Shown: positions 40,373 to 50,526, counted from the first letter of the stretch. The stretch: 64,000 nt of DNA from Bradyrhizobium sp. SZCCT0231 (GCF_018130245.1 NZ_JAFCKP010000020.1:29898-93897); one strand, 5' to 3'. The notes: generated by a model not told the origin, from the letters alone. A program made the numbers and translations.

Positions 40373-42685
40373 ATGAATTTCATCGACAATCCCCGCAAGC
40401 TGCGCGGCTTCGAAAAGCATATCAGGGTCGAGAAGGTCTCGCGCCGAAGCATCCTGAAGGGGCTCGGCGTCACCGGCGGGTTCGTGCTCGCCGCCCCCGT
40501 GATGTCGCGCCAGGCGCTCGCCTATGAGACCGGTGCCGGCAAGATGCCGCACGGCGTCGTGGTCGATCCGCGCGTGTTCGTTTCGGTGGCGCCTGATGGC
40601 ATCGTCACCATCATCGGGCACCGTTCGGAGATGGGCACCGGCGTGCGCACCAGCCTGCCGCTGATCGTGGCGGAGGAGATGGAAGCCGACTGGTCCAGGG
40701 TCAAGGTGCAGCAGGCCCATGGCGACGAGGTCAAGTTCGGCAACCAGGACACCGACGGCTCGCGCAGCACGCGACACTATTTGATCCCGATGCGCCAGAT
40801 CGGCGCCTCCGCCCGCACCATGCTGGAGCAGGCCGCAGCGAAGCGCTGGGGCGTGCCGGCGACCGAGGTCAAGGCGGTCAACCACGAGGTGGTTCACAGC
40901 GCCAGCGGCCGCAAGCTCGGCTTCGGCGAGCTCGCAGCGGACGCCGCCAAGGAATCGGTGCCGAGCATCGAAGGCCTCAAGCTGAAGAACCCCAAGGACT
41001 TCCGCTATCTCGGCAAGGGCCAGGTCGGCATCGTCGATCTCCACGACATCACCACCGGAAAGGCGCAATACGGCGCCGACGTGCGGCTATCAGGCATGAA
41101 ATACGCCGTGATCGCGCGTCCGCCGGTGACCGGCGGCAAGCTGGTCAAGTTCGAGCCGGACGAGGCGCTGAAGATTCCTGGCGTCGAGAAGGTGATGCAG
41201 GTGCGCGGCTGGCCGTGGCCGTCGAAATTCCAGCCACTCGGCGGCGTCGCCGTGATCGCGCGCAACACCGGCGCTGCGATCAAGGGCCGGGATGCGCTGA
41301 AGCTCACCTGGGACGACGGCCCCAACGGCAAATACGACTCGGTCGCCTACCGCAAGGAGCTCGAGGAGGCTTCGCGCAAGCCCGGCCTCGTGCTGCGCAA
41401 GGAGGGCGATGCGGACGCCGCCCTGAAGGGGGCCGACAAGGTCATCGTCGGCGAGTACTACATCCCGCATCTGGCCCATGTCAGCATGGAGCCGCCGGTC
41501 GCGGTGGCCGACGTCAAGGGTGACAAGGCGGAGATCTGGGCGCCGGTGCAGAGCCCCGGCGGCACGCGCGAGGACGTCGCCAAGACGCTCGGCATTCCCG
41601 AAGCGAACGTCACCGTCAACGTGACGCTGCTCGGCGGCGGGTTCGGCCGCAAGTCGAAATGCGATTTTGCGCTCGAAGCCGCGCTGCTGTCGAAGGAGCT
41701 CGGTGCGCCAGTGAAGGTGCAGTGGACGCGGGAGGACGACATCCACAACGGCTTCCTGCACACCGTCTCGGTCGAGCGGATCGAGGCCGGCCTCGACAAG
41801 AGCGGCAAGGTGATCGCCTGGCGCCACCGCAGCGTGGCTCCCAGCATCGCCTCGACCTTTGCCGCCGGCACGGTGCATCAGGCGCCGTTCGAGATCGGCA
41901 TGGGTCTCGTCGATATGCCCTTCGAGATCGCCAACATCTCCTGCGAGAATCCGGAAGCAGCCGCGCATACCCGCATCGGCTGGTTCCGCTCGGTCTCGAA
42001 CATCCCGCGTGCCTTCGCCGTGCAGTCGATGGTCGGCGAGATCGCGCAAGCCACCGGCCGCGACCAGAAAGACATGCTGCTCGAGCTGATCGGCTCGCCT
42101 CGCATCGTCAAGCCCAATGTGAAGGACCTCTGGAACTACGGCGAGCCCCAGGACAGCTACCCGATCGATACCGCGCGCCTGCGCAAGGTGGTCGAACTGG
42201 TCGCCGAGAAGGGCGAATGGGGACGAAAGGTGCCGAAGGGCCACGGCCTCGGCATCGCCGTGCACCGCAGCTTCGTCAGCTACATCGCGACCATCGTCGA
42301 GGTCGCCGTCGACGACAAGGGCAAGCTGACGGTGCCGCGGGTCGACACCGCGATCGACTGCGGCACCTATGTCAACCCCGAGCGCATCGCCTCGCAGATC
42401 GAGGGCGCTGCGATCATGGGGCTCAGTCTCGCCAAATACGGCGAGATCACCTTCAAGGACGGCAAGGTGCAGCAGAAGAATTTTGACGACTTCCAGGTCG
42501 TGAGGATGGACGATTCTCCTGTCGTGACCAACGTCTACATCGTGCCGCCCGGACCCGACACGCCGCCGAGCGGTGTCGGCGAGCCCGGCGTTCCCCCGTT
42601 CGCACCGGCCCTGATCAATGCGATCTTCGCGGCGACGGGAAAACGCATCCGCTCGCTTCCGATCGGCAAGCAGTTGGAGGCGTGA
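40373..42685 (+). CDS. Molybdenum cofactor large subunit of aldehyde/isoquinoline oxidoreductase family (IorB-type)
   Basis: A 770-residue molybdopterin hydroxylase subunit with a twin-arginine leader ([15 protein letters not shown]). Molybdopterin loops ([20 protein letters not shown]) and the catalytic Glu in [17 protein letters not shown] are intact. No third FAD subunit or separate cytochrome gene follows, as is usual for the periplasmic Ior type, which gives electrons to cytochromes or other periplasmic carriers. The substrate is not indicated; an aldehyde produced by the neighbouring PQQ dehydrogenases is a reasonable guess. Confidence 0.9.
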   Translation: MNFIDNPRKLRGFEKHIRVEKVSRRSILKGLGVTGGFVLAAPVMSRQALAYETGAGKMPHGVVVDPRVFVSVAPDGIVTIIGHRSEMGTGVRTSLPLIVAEEMEADWSRVKVQQAHGDEVKFGNQDTDGSRSTRHYLIPMRQIGASARTMLEQAAAKRWGVPATEVKAVNHEVVHSASGRKLGFGELAADAAKESVPSIEGLKLKNPKDFRYLGKGQVGIVDLHDITTGKAQYGADVRLSGMKYAVIARPPVTGGKLVKFEPDEALKIPGVEKVMQVRGWPWPSKFQPLGGVAVIARNTGAAIKGRDALKLTWDDGPNGKYDSVAYRKELEEASRKPGLVLRKEGDADAALKGADKVIVGEYYIPHLAHVSMEPPVAVADVKGDKAEIWAPVQSPGGTREDVAKTLGIPEANVTVNVTLLGGGFGRKSKCDFALEAALLSKELGAPVKVQWTREDDIHNGFLHTVSVERIEAGLDKSGKVIAWRHRSVAPSIASTFAAGTVHQAPFEIGMGLVDMPFEIANISCENPEAAAHTRIGWFRSVSNIPRAFAVQSMVGEIAQATGRDQKDMLLELIGSPRIVKPNVKDLWNYGEPQDSYPIDTARLRKVVELVAEKGEWGRKVPKGHGLGIAVHRSFVSYIATIVEVAVDDKGKLTVPRVDTAIDCGTYVNPERIASQIEGAAIMGLSLAKYGEITFKDGKVQQKNFDDFQVVRMDDSPVVTNVYIVPPGPDTPPSGVGEPGVPPFAPALINAIFAATGKRIRSLPIGKQLEA

Positions 42686-42805
42686 GGGAACGGAACAGAG
42701 ACGGCCTCGCGCCGTTTGCATCCGGATCCGAAGGTTCGGGAGATGAACCAGAAGGAGAAGGGCAAGGTGGAGCGCGAGGGGACGTAGACCTTTCGCACCT
42801 CACGC

Positions 42806-42890
42806 CGTCATGGCCGGGCTTGTCCCGGCCATCCACGGCTTTGCCGCGGCACGAAGAACGTGGATGCCCGGGACAAGCCCGGGCATGACG
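42806..42890. repeat. Dispersed inverted-repeat element
   Basis: The left arm CGTCATGGCCGGGCTTGTCC (42806-42837) and the right arm ending ACAAGCCCGGGCATGACG (to 42890) are largely complementary. I recall the same element in many Bradyrhizobium intergenic regions. Here it lies between two convergent genes and may act as a two-way terminator. Confidence 0.65.
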
Positions 42891-42930
42891 ACGACTACGC
42901 GGCGCGCCGGCAATCCCAGCACACAACAAA

Positions 42931-42960
42931 AATGCGGCGGACGTTGCCGTCCGCCGCATT
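42931..42960 (-). terminator. Rho-independent terminator for the minus-strand PQQ dehydrogenase
   Basis: A perfect 12-bp stem (AATGCGGCGGAC / GTCCGCCGCATT) with a 6-base loop. Read on the minus strand it is followed by TTTTTGTTGTG. It sits 42 bases after the dehydrogenase stop and is the clearest classical terminator in the window. Confidence 0.85.
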
Positions 42961-43002
42961 CGCCCCCCTTGCTGCTCCGCTTCTTTCGATCCGCCCGCGG
43001 AG

Positions 43003-44730
43003 CTATTTCTTCAGCGCGAACACCCAGATGACGCCGCCCTGCGGCACGTTGGCTTCGATGCCGATATTGTTGGTCGCCAGCGCATCCTGGATGCGTTGCG
43101 CGTCCACGCCCCATCCCGACTGGATCGCGATGTACTGCGTACCGTCGATCTCGTAGGACACCGGCATGCCCATGATGCCGGAGTTGGTCTTCTGCTCCCA
43201 CAGCAGCTCGCCGGTCTTGGCGTTGAAGGCGCGGAAGTTGCGGTCGTTGGTGCCGCCGACGAAGACGAGATCGCCCGCAGTCGCGGTCACCGAACCGAAC
43301 AGCTGCGATTTCGGGAAGTTGTGCTGCCACACCTTCTTGCCGGTGGCGGGATCCCAGGCCTGAAGCTCGCCGAAATGATCCGCGCCCGGCTTCGCCTTGA
43401 GGCCGATGTCCTCCGGTTTGGTGCCGAGCCAGAGCTCGCCAGGCTTCAGCGCGACCTTCTCGCCAGTGAATCCGCCGCAGAAATTCTCGTTGGCGGGCAC
43501 GTAGACGAGGCCGGTCTTCTGGCTGTAGGCCGCCGACGGCCAGTCCTTGCCGCCCCACAGTGAGGGGCAGAACTCCACGCGCTTGCCGATGACCGGCTTG
43601 TGAGCGGGGTCGACGATCGGCTTGCCGCTCTCGGGTTCGATGCCCTTCCAGACGTCGGTGGAGACGAACGGCCAGCCTGCGACGTAGTTGATCTTGGTCG
43701 GCGTGCGCTCGAGCACCCAGAAGATCGCGTCGCGTCCCGGATGGACCAGGCTCTTGATGTTGCGGCCATCGCGTTGCAGGTCGATCAGCATCGGGGCGTC
43801 GACCTCGTCCCAGTCCCAGGAATCGTTCTGGTGATACTGGTGATAGGTCTTGATCTTGCCGGTGCTGGGATCGAGCGCGAGCACCGAGGATGTGTAGAGA
43901 TTGTCGCCGGGGTGGGTCTCGCCGGGCCATGGCGCAGCGTTGCCCACACCCCAATAGATCGTCTTGGTCTCCTTGTCGTAATTGCCGGTCATCCAGGCCG
44001 AGCCGCCGCCATTCTTCCAGTCGTCGCCCTGCCAGGTGTCGTGACCGGGCTCGCCTTCGCCCGGAATGGTGAAGGTGCGCCACAGCTCCTTGCCGTCCTT
44101 GGCATCATAGGCGGCGACATAGCCGCGCACGCCGAATTCGCCGCCGGAGCCGCCGACGATGACCTTGCCGTCGACGACCAGCGGCATCAGGGTCATGTAT
44201 TGGCCCTTCCTGTAGTCCTGCACCTTGGTGTCCCACACCACCTTGCCGGTCTTGGCGTCGAGGGCCACGACATGGTCGTCGGTGGTGGCAAGGTAGAGCT
44301 TGTCCTCCCAGAGGCCGACGCCGCGGTTGGTCGGATGCAGCTGGAACAGATCATCGGGGAGCTGCCGCTTGTAGCGCCAATATTCGTCGCCGGTCTTGGC
44401 GTTCAACGCGATCACCTGCCCCATCGGGGTCGCCACGAACATCACGCCGTTGTTGACGATCGGCGGCGCCTCGTGGCCTTCGACGACGCCGGTGGCGAAG
44501 GTCCAGACCGGCGTGAGGTTTTTCACGTTGGAGGTGTTGATCTGGTCGAGCGGGCTATAGCCGTGCCCGTCATAGGTGCGCCGGTAGAGCATCCAATTGC
44601 TTGGCTCCGGATTTTCCAGCCGCTGCGCGGTGACCGGAGAATAATTCTCGATTGGACCCGACACGGCGGCCGTCGAGGCGAGGCAGGTGAAGGCGACGAA
44701 GCCGGACAGGTACCGTTGCTTCCTAGTCAT
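43003..44730 (-). CDS. PQQ-dependent dehydrogenase, methanol/ethanol family, lanthanide-type site
   Basis: A 575-residue periplasmic quinoprotein: signal peptide (GFVAFTCLASTAAVS), PQQ propeller repeats (GDEYWRYKR, GKVVWDTKV, GELLWEQKT). The catalytic Asp306 is followed by Asp308 (NDSWDWDEVDAP), the lanthanide-type pair. The vicinal disulfide found in XoxF and the ExaF-like enzyme is absent (the equivalent region reads LHPTNRGVGL). There is no cytochrome c nearby. The only partner gene is a Rieske protein immediately upstream on the same strand, 116 bases away. The substrate is unknown. GGGGAA precedes the ATG at 44730. Confidence 0.87.
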   Translation of the reverse strand: MTRKQRYLSGFVAFTCLASTAAVSGPIENYSPVTAQRLENPEPSNWMLYRRTYDGHGYSPLDQINTSNVKNLTPVWTFATGVVEGHEAPPIVNNGVMFVATPMGQVIALNAKTGDEYWRYKRQLPDDLFQLHPTNRGVGLWEDKLYLATTDDHVVALDAKTGKVVWDTKVQDYRKGQYMTLMPLVVDGKVIVGGSGGEFGVRGYVAAYDAKDGKELWRTFTIPGEGEPGHDTWQGDDWKNGGGSAWMTGNYDKETKTIYWGVGNAAPWPGETHPGDNLYTSSVLALDPSTGKIKTYHQYHQNDSWDWDEVDAPMLIDLQRDGRNIKSLVHPGRDAIFWVLERTPTKINYVAGWPFVSTDVWKGIEPESGKPIVDPAHKPVIGKRVEFCPSLWGGKDWPSAAYSQKTGLVYVPANENFCGGFTGEKVALKPGELWLGTKPEDIGLKAKPGADHFGELQAWDPATGKKVWQHNFPKSQLFGSVTATAGDLVFVGGTNDRNFRAFNAKTGELLWEQKTNSGIMGMPVSYEIDGTQYIAIQSGWGVDAQRIQDALATNNIGIEANVPQGGVIWVFALKK

Positions 44731-44846
44731 GGACGTTCCCCTTTTCATCCGTTTGAATTCTTGTTGTGAATTCTTGTCGTTCGTCCCGTCGTCCGCCCAT
44801 CGGCGGAGGCGGCCTCTCGTGACGCGGGCATGGCCCGCACCGTCCA

Positions 44847-45500
44847 TCATCCCGGCTGCGCGCCACCTACCTTTCCGATGAAATTGCCGGCGACGCTGAG
44901 CGATCCGTCAACGAGCGCCAACGGCAGCGCTGCAAGCCGTCGCGGCGCCGGCCCGAACACGACCTGCGCGCCTGCGCGGGGATCGTATTCGGAGTTGTGG
45001 CACATGCACTTGAACACCTCCTTGTCGCCGACATCGCTCTTCACCCAGGCGGTGACGGGGCAGCCCGCATGCGAGCAGATCGCGGAATAGGCGATGATGC
45101 CGTCGACGGCCCGCGCGCGGGTCTTCTCGTCGAGATCGGCGGCATCGAGCTTGACGATCAGGATCTCGTTGAGCCGCGAGGCACTGCGCACCACCGATGT
45201 GTTGGGATCCTTCGGCCAGGCATGGACCGGCGGCCCGCCGACCCGTAGATCGGCCGCAGTGATAAGCTTTCCCTCCTGGTCACCTTCGGAGAAGACGAGC
45301 AGATCGCCCTTCTGCGGCCGCTCGTCCGAGCCGGGCGGGTCCTCACCTGCGCGCGCCTGGGTGGAACAGCCGAGACACGCGGAGGTCGCAAGCGCACCGA
45401 GCAGCACGGATCGCCGTGTCTGTTCGGTGCCCGCATCGACTTCGGGATCCGTAGCACTCTCGGTGGATGGGGAATTGGTGTCGAAGGATGCGCAAGCCAT
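44847..45500 (-). CDS. Rieske [2Fe-2S] protein with Tat-type leader
   Basis: A 217-residue protein with both Rieske ligand boxes: ICSHAGC and CMCHNSEYD, the two Cys and two His that hold a [2Fe-2S] cluster. A twin-arginine leader (TRRSVLLGALATSACLGCS) implies export in folded form. The cysteine near the leader end could also be a lipidation site. It precedes the third PQQ dehydrogenase and is probably co-transcribed with it. A Rieske protein taking electrons from a PQQ dehydrogenase is not a pairing I know. Its role may instead be an oxidase or dehydrogenase subunit. Confidence 0.85.
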   Translation of the reverse strand: MACASFDTNSPSTESATDPEVDAGTEQTRRSVLLGALATSACLGCSTQARAGEDPPGSDERPQKGDLLVFSEGDQEGKLITAADLRVGGPPVHAWPKDPNTSVVRSASRLNEILIVKLDAADLDEKTRARAVDGIIAYSAICSHAGCPVTAWVKSDVGDKEVFKCMCHNSEYDPRAGAQVVFGPAPRRLAALPLALVDGSLSVAGNFIGKVGGAQPG

Positions 45501-45739
45501 GCCCGCTAGCAGGCGCTGGAACTCTGCCGAAAAGAAGGCGAAGAATTGGCGCCGCAGTGCATCAATATGGCTTTGCTCGCGTTGATTGAACGAGAATGAA
45601 AGCGGGCAAGCGCATTTTCGCGAATTCTACATCGCATTGCGCGAACGGCATGATGATTTTGCAGATCAGACCGATGATGTGGGAATTGGTGCGACGCGCC
45701 ATCACGCGACGCGAGCTGCGCCTTCTCACATTCTGTATT

Positions 45740-46204
45740 TCACGACCTGAGCACGTGGCGCGGCGATGCGATGCGGCCCGCAACGGTTGCCGACGCCATT
45801 TCAAAACTGTCGGCGATACGACGCGCCTTGTCGATGAACAGCGCCGCCGCCGGCGGCGGGCAGACCTCGCGCGCGGTCTGCTCGAACAGATCGAGCCAGC
45901 GGTCGAAATGGCCGCCAACCAGGCTCAGCGGCAGGTGCGCCCGCATCGGCGAGCCATGATAGCGGCCGCTCATCAGCACGACCGATGACCAGAAATCCCG
46001 GAGCTTGGTGAGATGCTCGTCCCAGTTCTGGACGATTGCAAAGACCGGGCCAAGCAGCGCATCCTCGCGCACGCGTCCGTAGAAGCGGGTAACGAGCTCC
46101 CCGATCATCTCCTCGGTGATCCCGGTGCGCTCGATCGCATCCTGGGTCAACAGATTCCGCCGCGCAGCCGCAGCTTCCCGCTCGGCCTTCAGTCGATCCG
46201 ACAT
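45740..46204 (-). CDS. Group III truncated haemoglobin
   Basis: A 154-residue two-over-two globin of group III. It shows the pattern ITEEMIGELVTRFYGRVREDALLGPVFA, the helix with HLTKLRDFWSSV, and the proximal region HLPLSLVGGHFDRWLDLF. The N-terminal 20 residues (MSDRLKAEREAAAARR) are charged. Such proteins bind oxygen or nitric oxide. The ATG at 46204 is preferred to a longer upstream frame because AAGGA lies before it. The C-terminal tail after ADSFEMASATV is of no recognised type. It reads out toward the Rieske gene on the same strand, 239 bases away; this gap has nothing I can call. Confidence 0.9.
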   Translation of the reverse strand: MSDRLKAEREAAAARRNLLTQDAIERTGITEEMIGELVTRFYGRVREDALLGPVFAIVQNWDEHLTKLRDFWSSVVLMSGRYHGSPMRAHLPLSLVGGHFDRWLDLFEQTAREVCPPPAAALFIDKARRIADSFEMASATVAGRIASPRHVLRS

Positions 46205-46341
46205 GTCCTTGGTTATCCGTTCCGTTGTTCCCGCAGGCCGCCCGTTTGGCATTATCGGGGCGATCGCGCGCGGCGTCTTTGTCGCAGCGCAAATTGCGGA
46301 ATCTGGCGGCGGACGCAGAGTGCCCGCCGCCAATGCCTTCA

Positions 46342-47193
<852 letters not shown>

Positions 47194-47672
47194 TGCGTCA
47201 CATCCTTCATCTCTGCGGGCGAGCCAGTAGCAGCCCGGCCCCATTGTTGCTGCATCAGGGTCTAGCACCGCCACCGGGCGGGTGCGACCTGATCCTGTCC
47301 CTTCCTTAGTGCATCCACGGGCGGAATAAAGCCGTCCCCGACCGCACCGCGCCAGGGATTTGGGCTCTCCCGGCCCAAATGCCGGATCTTGTGCCCTGCG
47401 GCCCCCTGGACAGGGCGATGAAGGCCGGGCATTGGGCGCCCGCTTCATATCGACAAAAGCTCATCCTGAGCACCCTGAATTGCAACCCCTTGATTGTGGC
47501 GGCCGCAGCGGCCAGAACCGGTGCAATTGCCATCCGAGGACGCGCGTGGAGGACCCGGCCTGCTGCCGACCCGGGCCGAAGCTGTCAGGGGCAGGCCGCT
47601 GGGGACGAAGGATTTCGCGATGGACGTGATCAGGATCACCGGCATCGAGCCGGCGCAACAGCGTCGGGCCGG
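47194..47672. other. Intergenic region between hydroxybutyryl-CoA dehydrogenase and tungstate permease
   Basis: These 479 bases hold no protein I can support. A plus-strand frame from 47494 ends with an ATGA overlap at the permease start but shows no recognisable domain, so I treat it as chance. No terminator or repeat is evident. Confidence 0.5.
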
Positions 47673-48371
47673 ATGAACGATTTCGCACGATCCATCGGTG
47701 CCGCCTTCACGCTGATCGGCGAAGCCGACGCCGAGCTGCTGGGCATCGTCGCATTGTCGGTACGGGTCAGCCTGACCGCCAGCATCATCGCGCTCCTGAT
47801 CGGCGCGCCGTTCGGGGCCCTGCTTGCGATCACCCGTTTCCGGGGGCGTCAGGTCATCGTCATTCTGACCAATGCGCTGCTCGGCCTTCCGCCGGTCGTG
47901 GTCGGGCTCGCCCTCTATCTTCTGCTGTCGCGGTCCGGCCCGCTCGGGGCTGCTGGCTTGTTGTTCACCCCGGCCGCCATGGTGATCGCGCAGACGCTGC
48001 TGGCCACGCCGATCGTGGTGGCGCTGGTGCACCGGCCGGCAAGCCTGCTGTGGGCGGAGTATGGCGACCTGGCGCGGATCGACGGGCTGTCGGCCCTGCG
48101 CAGCATGGCCCTCCTGTTCGCGCTCGGCCGGACCTCGTTGCTGACGGCCTTTCTCGCGGCATTCGGGCGCGCCATTGCGGAAGTCGGTGCCATCATCATC
48201 GTCGGCGGCAACATTCGCGGCTTCACCCGCACGATGACGACAGCGATCGCGCTGGAAACCAGCAAAGGCGACCTGCCGCTGGCGCTTGGACTCGGACTGA
48301 TCCTGCTCGCACTCAGTGTCGCAGTGTCGACCGTCGCCTTCGTGCTAGTGGGACGCGTTGGGGAAAAATAG
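47673..48371 (+). CDS. tupB: Tungstate/molybdate ABC transporter permease (TupB-like)
   Basis: A 232-residue permease with about five helices and the binding-protein-dependent loop (GRTSLLTAFLAAFGRAIAEVGAIIIVGGNIRGFTRTMTTAIA). The closest family is the TupB/WtpB tungstate permeases. Its 3' end overlaps the 3' end of the convergent tupA-like gene by 27 bases. No ATPase gene (tupC) is present on either side, so the energising subunit must be elsewhere. The start is the ATG at 47673. Confidence 0.82.
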   Translation: MNDFARSIGAAFTLIGEADAELLGIVALSVRVSLTASIIALLIGAPFGALLAITRFRGRQVIVILTNALLGLPPVVVGLALYLLLSRSGPLGAAGLLFTPAAMVIAQTLLATPIVVALVHRPASLLWAEYGDLARIDGLSALRSMALLFALGRTSLLTAFLAAFGRAIAEVGAIIIVGGNIRGFTRTMTTAIALETSKGDLPLALGLGLILLALSVAVSTVAFVLVGRVGEK

Positions 48372-49154
48372 CTGCTCGCCGCCGACCTTGTACCCGGCTA
48401 TCGCTTCCTGCCCCTTCGACGAGACCAGCCAGGCGATGAAGGCCTGCCCATCCTTCGCCTTCACGTTCGGATGCTTCTCAGGATTCACCAGCATGACGCC
48501 GTACTGGTTGAAGAGCCGCTTGTCACCCTCGGTCAGGATCGCGAGTTCGCCACGGTTCTTGAACGACAGCCAGGTGCCGCGGTCCGACAGGAGGTAGGCG
48601 TTCGACGACGAGGCCATGTTCAGCGCCGGGCCCATGCCCTGGCCGATCTCCCGGTACCAATTGTCCTTGCCGGCACTGAGCTCAACGCCAGCCTCTTTCC
48701 ATAGCCTCAGCTCGGCCGCATGCGTGCCGGATTTGTCGCCGCGCGAGATGAACGGCGCCTTGGCCGCTGCGATCTTGCGCAGCGCCTCGACCACATCCTT
48801 GCTGCCTGATATCTGCGCCGGATCGCTTTTCGGCCCGACGATGACGAAGTCGTTGTACATGACGTCGAAGCGCTTCACGCCCTGTCCTTCGGACATGAAC
48901 TTGTCCTCGGCGGGCCTGTCATGAACAAACACGACGTCGGCATCCCCACGCCGCCCGATGTCCAGCGCCTGGCCGGTGCCGACGGCGACGACCTTCACGC
49001 TGATGCCTTCGGCCTTCGAGAACAGCGGCAGCAGATGGCCGAACAGCCCCGACTGTTCCGTCGATGTGGTCGAGGCCACGGTGATGGTGCGATCCTGTGC
49101 GAATGCGATGGTGGACCAGAGCAGAACCGCTCCGATGGTGGCAAGCTTCCTCAT
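48345..49154 (-). CDS. tupA: Tungstate/molybdate-binding periplasmic protein (TupA-like)
   Basis: A 269-residue periplasmic protein, signal peptide (ATIGAVLLWSTIAFAQ). The mature domain starts TITVASTTSTEQSGLFGHLLP, the TTTS motif of TupA tungstate receptors, and has the RGDKSGTH segment that also binds the oxyanion. It would supply tungstate or molybdate, needed for enzymes such as the IorAB-like hydroxylase nearby. Oddly it is convergent with, and overlaps, the permease gene rather than preceding it. ATG at 49154 begins the signal peptide. Confidence 0.87.
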   Translation of the reverse strand: MRKLATIGAVLLWSTIAFAQDRTITVASTTSTEQSGLFGHLLPLFSKAEGISVKVVAVGTGQALDIGRRGDADVVFVHDRPAEDKFMSEGQGVKRFDVMYNDFVIVGPKSDPAQISGSKDVVEALRKIAAAKAPFISRGDKSGTHAAELRLWKEAGVELSAGKDNWYREIGQGMGPALNMASSSNAYLLSDRGTWLSFKNRGELAILTEGDKRLFNQYGVMLVNPEKHPNVKAKDGQAFIAWLVSSKGQEAIAGYKVGGEQLFFPNASH

Positions 49155-49281
49155 GCGCCGTCCTCGACCAGACAATGACGGTCCTCATTAGCCGCTGACG
49201 ACGACGACGGGAACCCCGACCTTCAAGCGGCGCTGGACGCGTGGATGTTCTGCAATTGGTCCTCCCTACATTGACACGGGT

Positions 49282-50526
49282 GTGACGGCCGGGGCAGGTT
49301 TTCACATTGCTGGCGAATCAGCGATAGAATCACGCCGAGTACCTCTTGGACAACTCCCAGTGCTTTCGAGACTGATATCGTTGCTGCGCCGCATCCCTGC
49401 GGTGAACTGGGCGTTTACCCGACTTCGGCCCTTGCCGCACGGCGGCAACATTGGCGTCGCGCCGATCGCCACAGAGGTTTCGCCCGCCATCGTCGAAGAC
49501 GTCGCGGCCACGGCTCAAGCTCCAATCGCCGAGATCAGCACCGGCCCGGTGCGCGGCGACGCTGACCTCGCCGCCACAGCTCCGGTCGCGGAGAACGACG
49601 CGGCTGTGCCTGTCGTCGCGGAGAAGCCGTCCGACGATATCTGTATCAGCGAGGACTCATCTCCGGAGAGGGTGGCGGAAATCGAGACACCCGCGACGGC
49701 AACAGTCGCCGAGGAGGTGTTGTCTGCATCGGCCAGTGCGGAGAGTGAGCCAGTTGCAGCCTCTGATCTCGCCATCGTTGACGATGATGCATCGCCCGCC
49801 GGGATTCCTGCAGAGACCGATTCGGTTGTTGCAGAAGAGATTGTGGCTTCGTCAGCGGACGTCGTGACCGCCTCGACTGATGTCCCTGATGCCGTCATCG
49901 AGGCAGCCTCCTCGCCCGACGTTTCCGCCGTCGTCGAACCGATCGCCGTCGAAGAAGTCGAGCTTCTCCTCGCCGAGGCCGATAGCGTCGCGACTGATGT
50001 CTCTGAAGCCAGCGCCGACAGCGACCCTGCGCCCGTTGTTGAGATCGTGCCGGCCCCTGCGAACGATGTTCCGCTCGCCGTAGCCATCGCTGCAGCGACG
50101 AGCGACTCATCGAGCGGCGTCGCTGAGATCGAACCGGCTTCGGCTCTCGCGTCTCCTTCGCCAGAGATCCGCAGCGCACCGAAAGTTCGCGCAAGGGCCG
50201 CGGAACCCGCAGATCGCGCCGCGCTGATCCGGCAGCGATGGGCGGAGAGCGGAATCAGGATGTGGAATCCGCGGCTTCACGGCACCGGCGAGGCGGCGCT
50301 GAACATCCAGGGAAGCGTCGGGCTGCTGCCGCCGGCGCCCGGCGAGACAATGCCGCGCTACGACAAGCTGGAATTCAAAATGCTCGGCGGGCAGATCGTC
50401 TGTGAGGGCGTCATCGTCGAGGGGCCCGTAAAGGCGAGCCATCGCAGTTTCACAGGGCTCGCCGAGCCGCGGACCATCGAGCGGGTCCGCGAGCCGATGC
50501 GGGAGCGCCAGGCCGCTCTCGCCTGA
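49282..50526 (+). CDS. Large disordered acidic Ala/Val/Glu/Ser-rich protein
   Basis: A 414-residue protein of unknown function. The N-terminal 50 residues contain an amphipathic helix (LSRLISLLRRIPAVNWAFTRLR). Residues about 60-310 are low complexity, dominated by Ala, Val, Glu, Asp, Ser and Pro (for example VAEEVLSASASAESEPVAAS). The last 100 residues form an ordered conserved-looking domain (ALIRQRWAESGIRMWNPRLHGTGEAALNIQ and YDKLEFKMLGGQIVCEG). The start is GTG; a downstream start is possible. No signal peptide. It resembles proteins that I recall only from Bradyrhizobium and close relatives. Confidence 0.65.
   Translation: MTAGAGFHIAGESAIESRRVPLGQLPVLSRLISLLRRIPAVNWAFTRLRPLPHGGNIGVAPIATEVSPAIVEDVAATAQAPIAEISTGPVRGDADLAATAPVAENDAAVPVVAEKPSDDICISEDSSPERVAEIETPATATVAEEVLSASASAESEPVAASDLAIVDDDASPAGIPAETDSVVAEEIVASSADVVTASTDVPDAVIEAASSPDVSAVVEPIAVEEVELLLAEADSVATDVSEASADSDPAPVVEIVPAPANDVPLAVAIAAATSDSSSGVAEIEPASALASPSPEIRSAPKVRARAAEPADRAALIRQRWAESGIRMWNPRLHGTGEAALNIQGSVGLLPPAPGETMPRYDKLEFKMLGGQIVCEGVIVEGPVKASHRSFTGLAEPRTIERVREPMRERQAALA

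Noticed and set aside
42806-42890. Possible CRISPR or insertion-sequence end
   Set aside because: Only one pair of arms is present, there are no spaced direct repeats and no transposase; it fits a dispersed inverted-repeat element.
47494-47676. Short frame ending with an ATGA overlap at the tupB start
   Set aside because: The overlap is suggestive but the 60 residues show no domain, hydrophobicity pattern or ribosome site.
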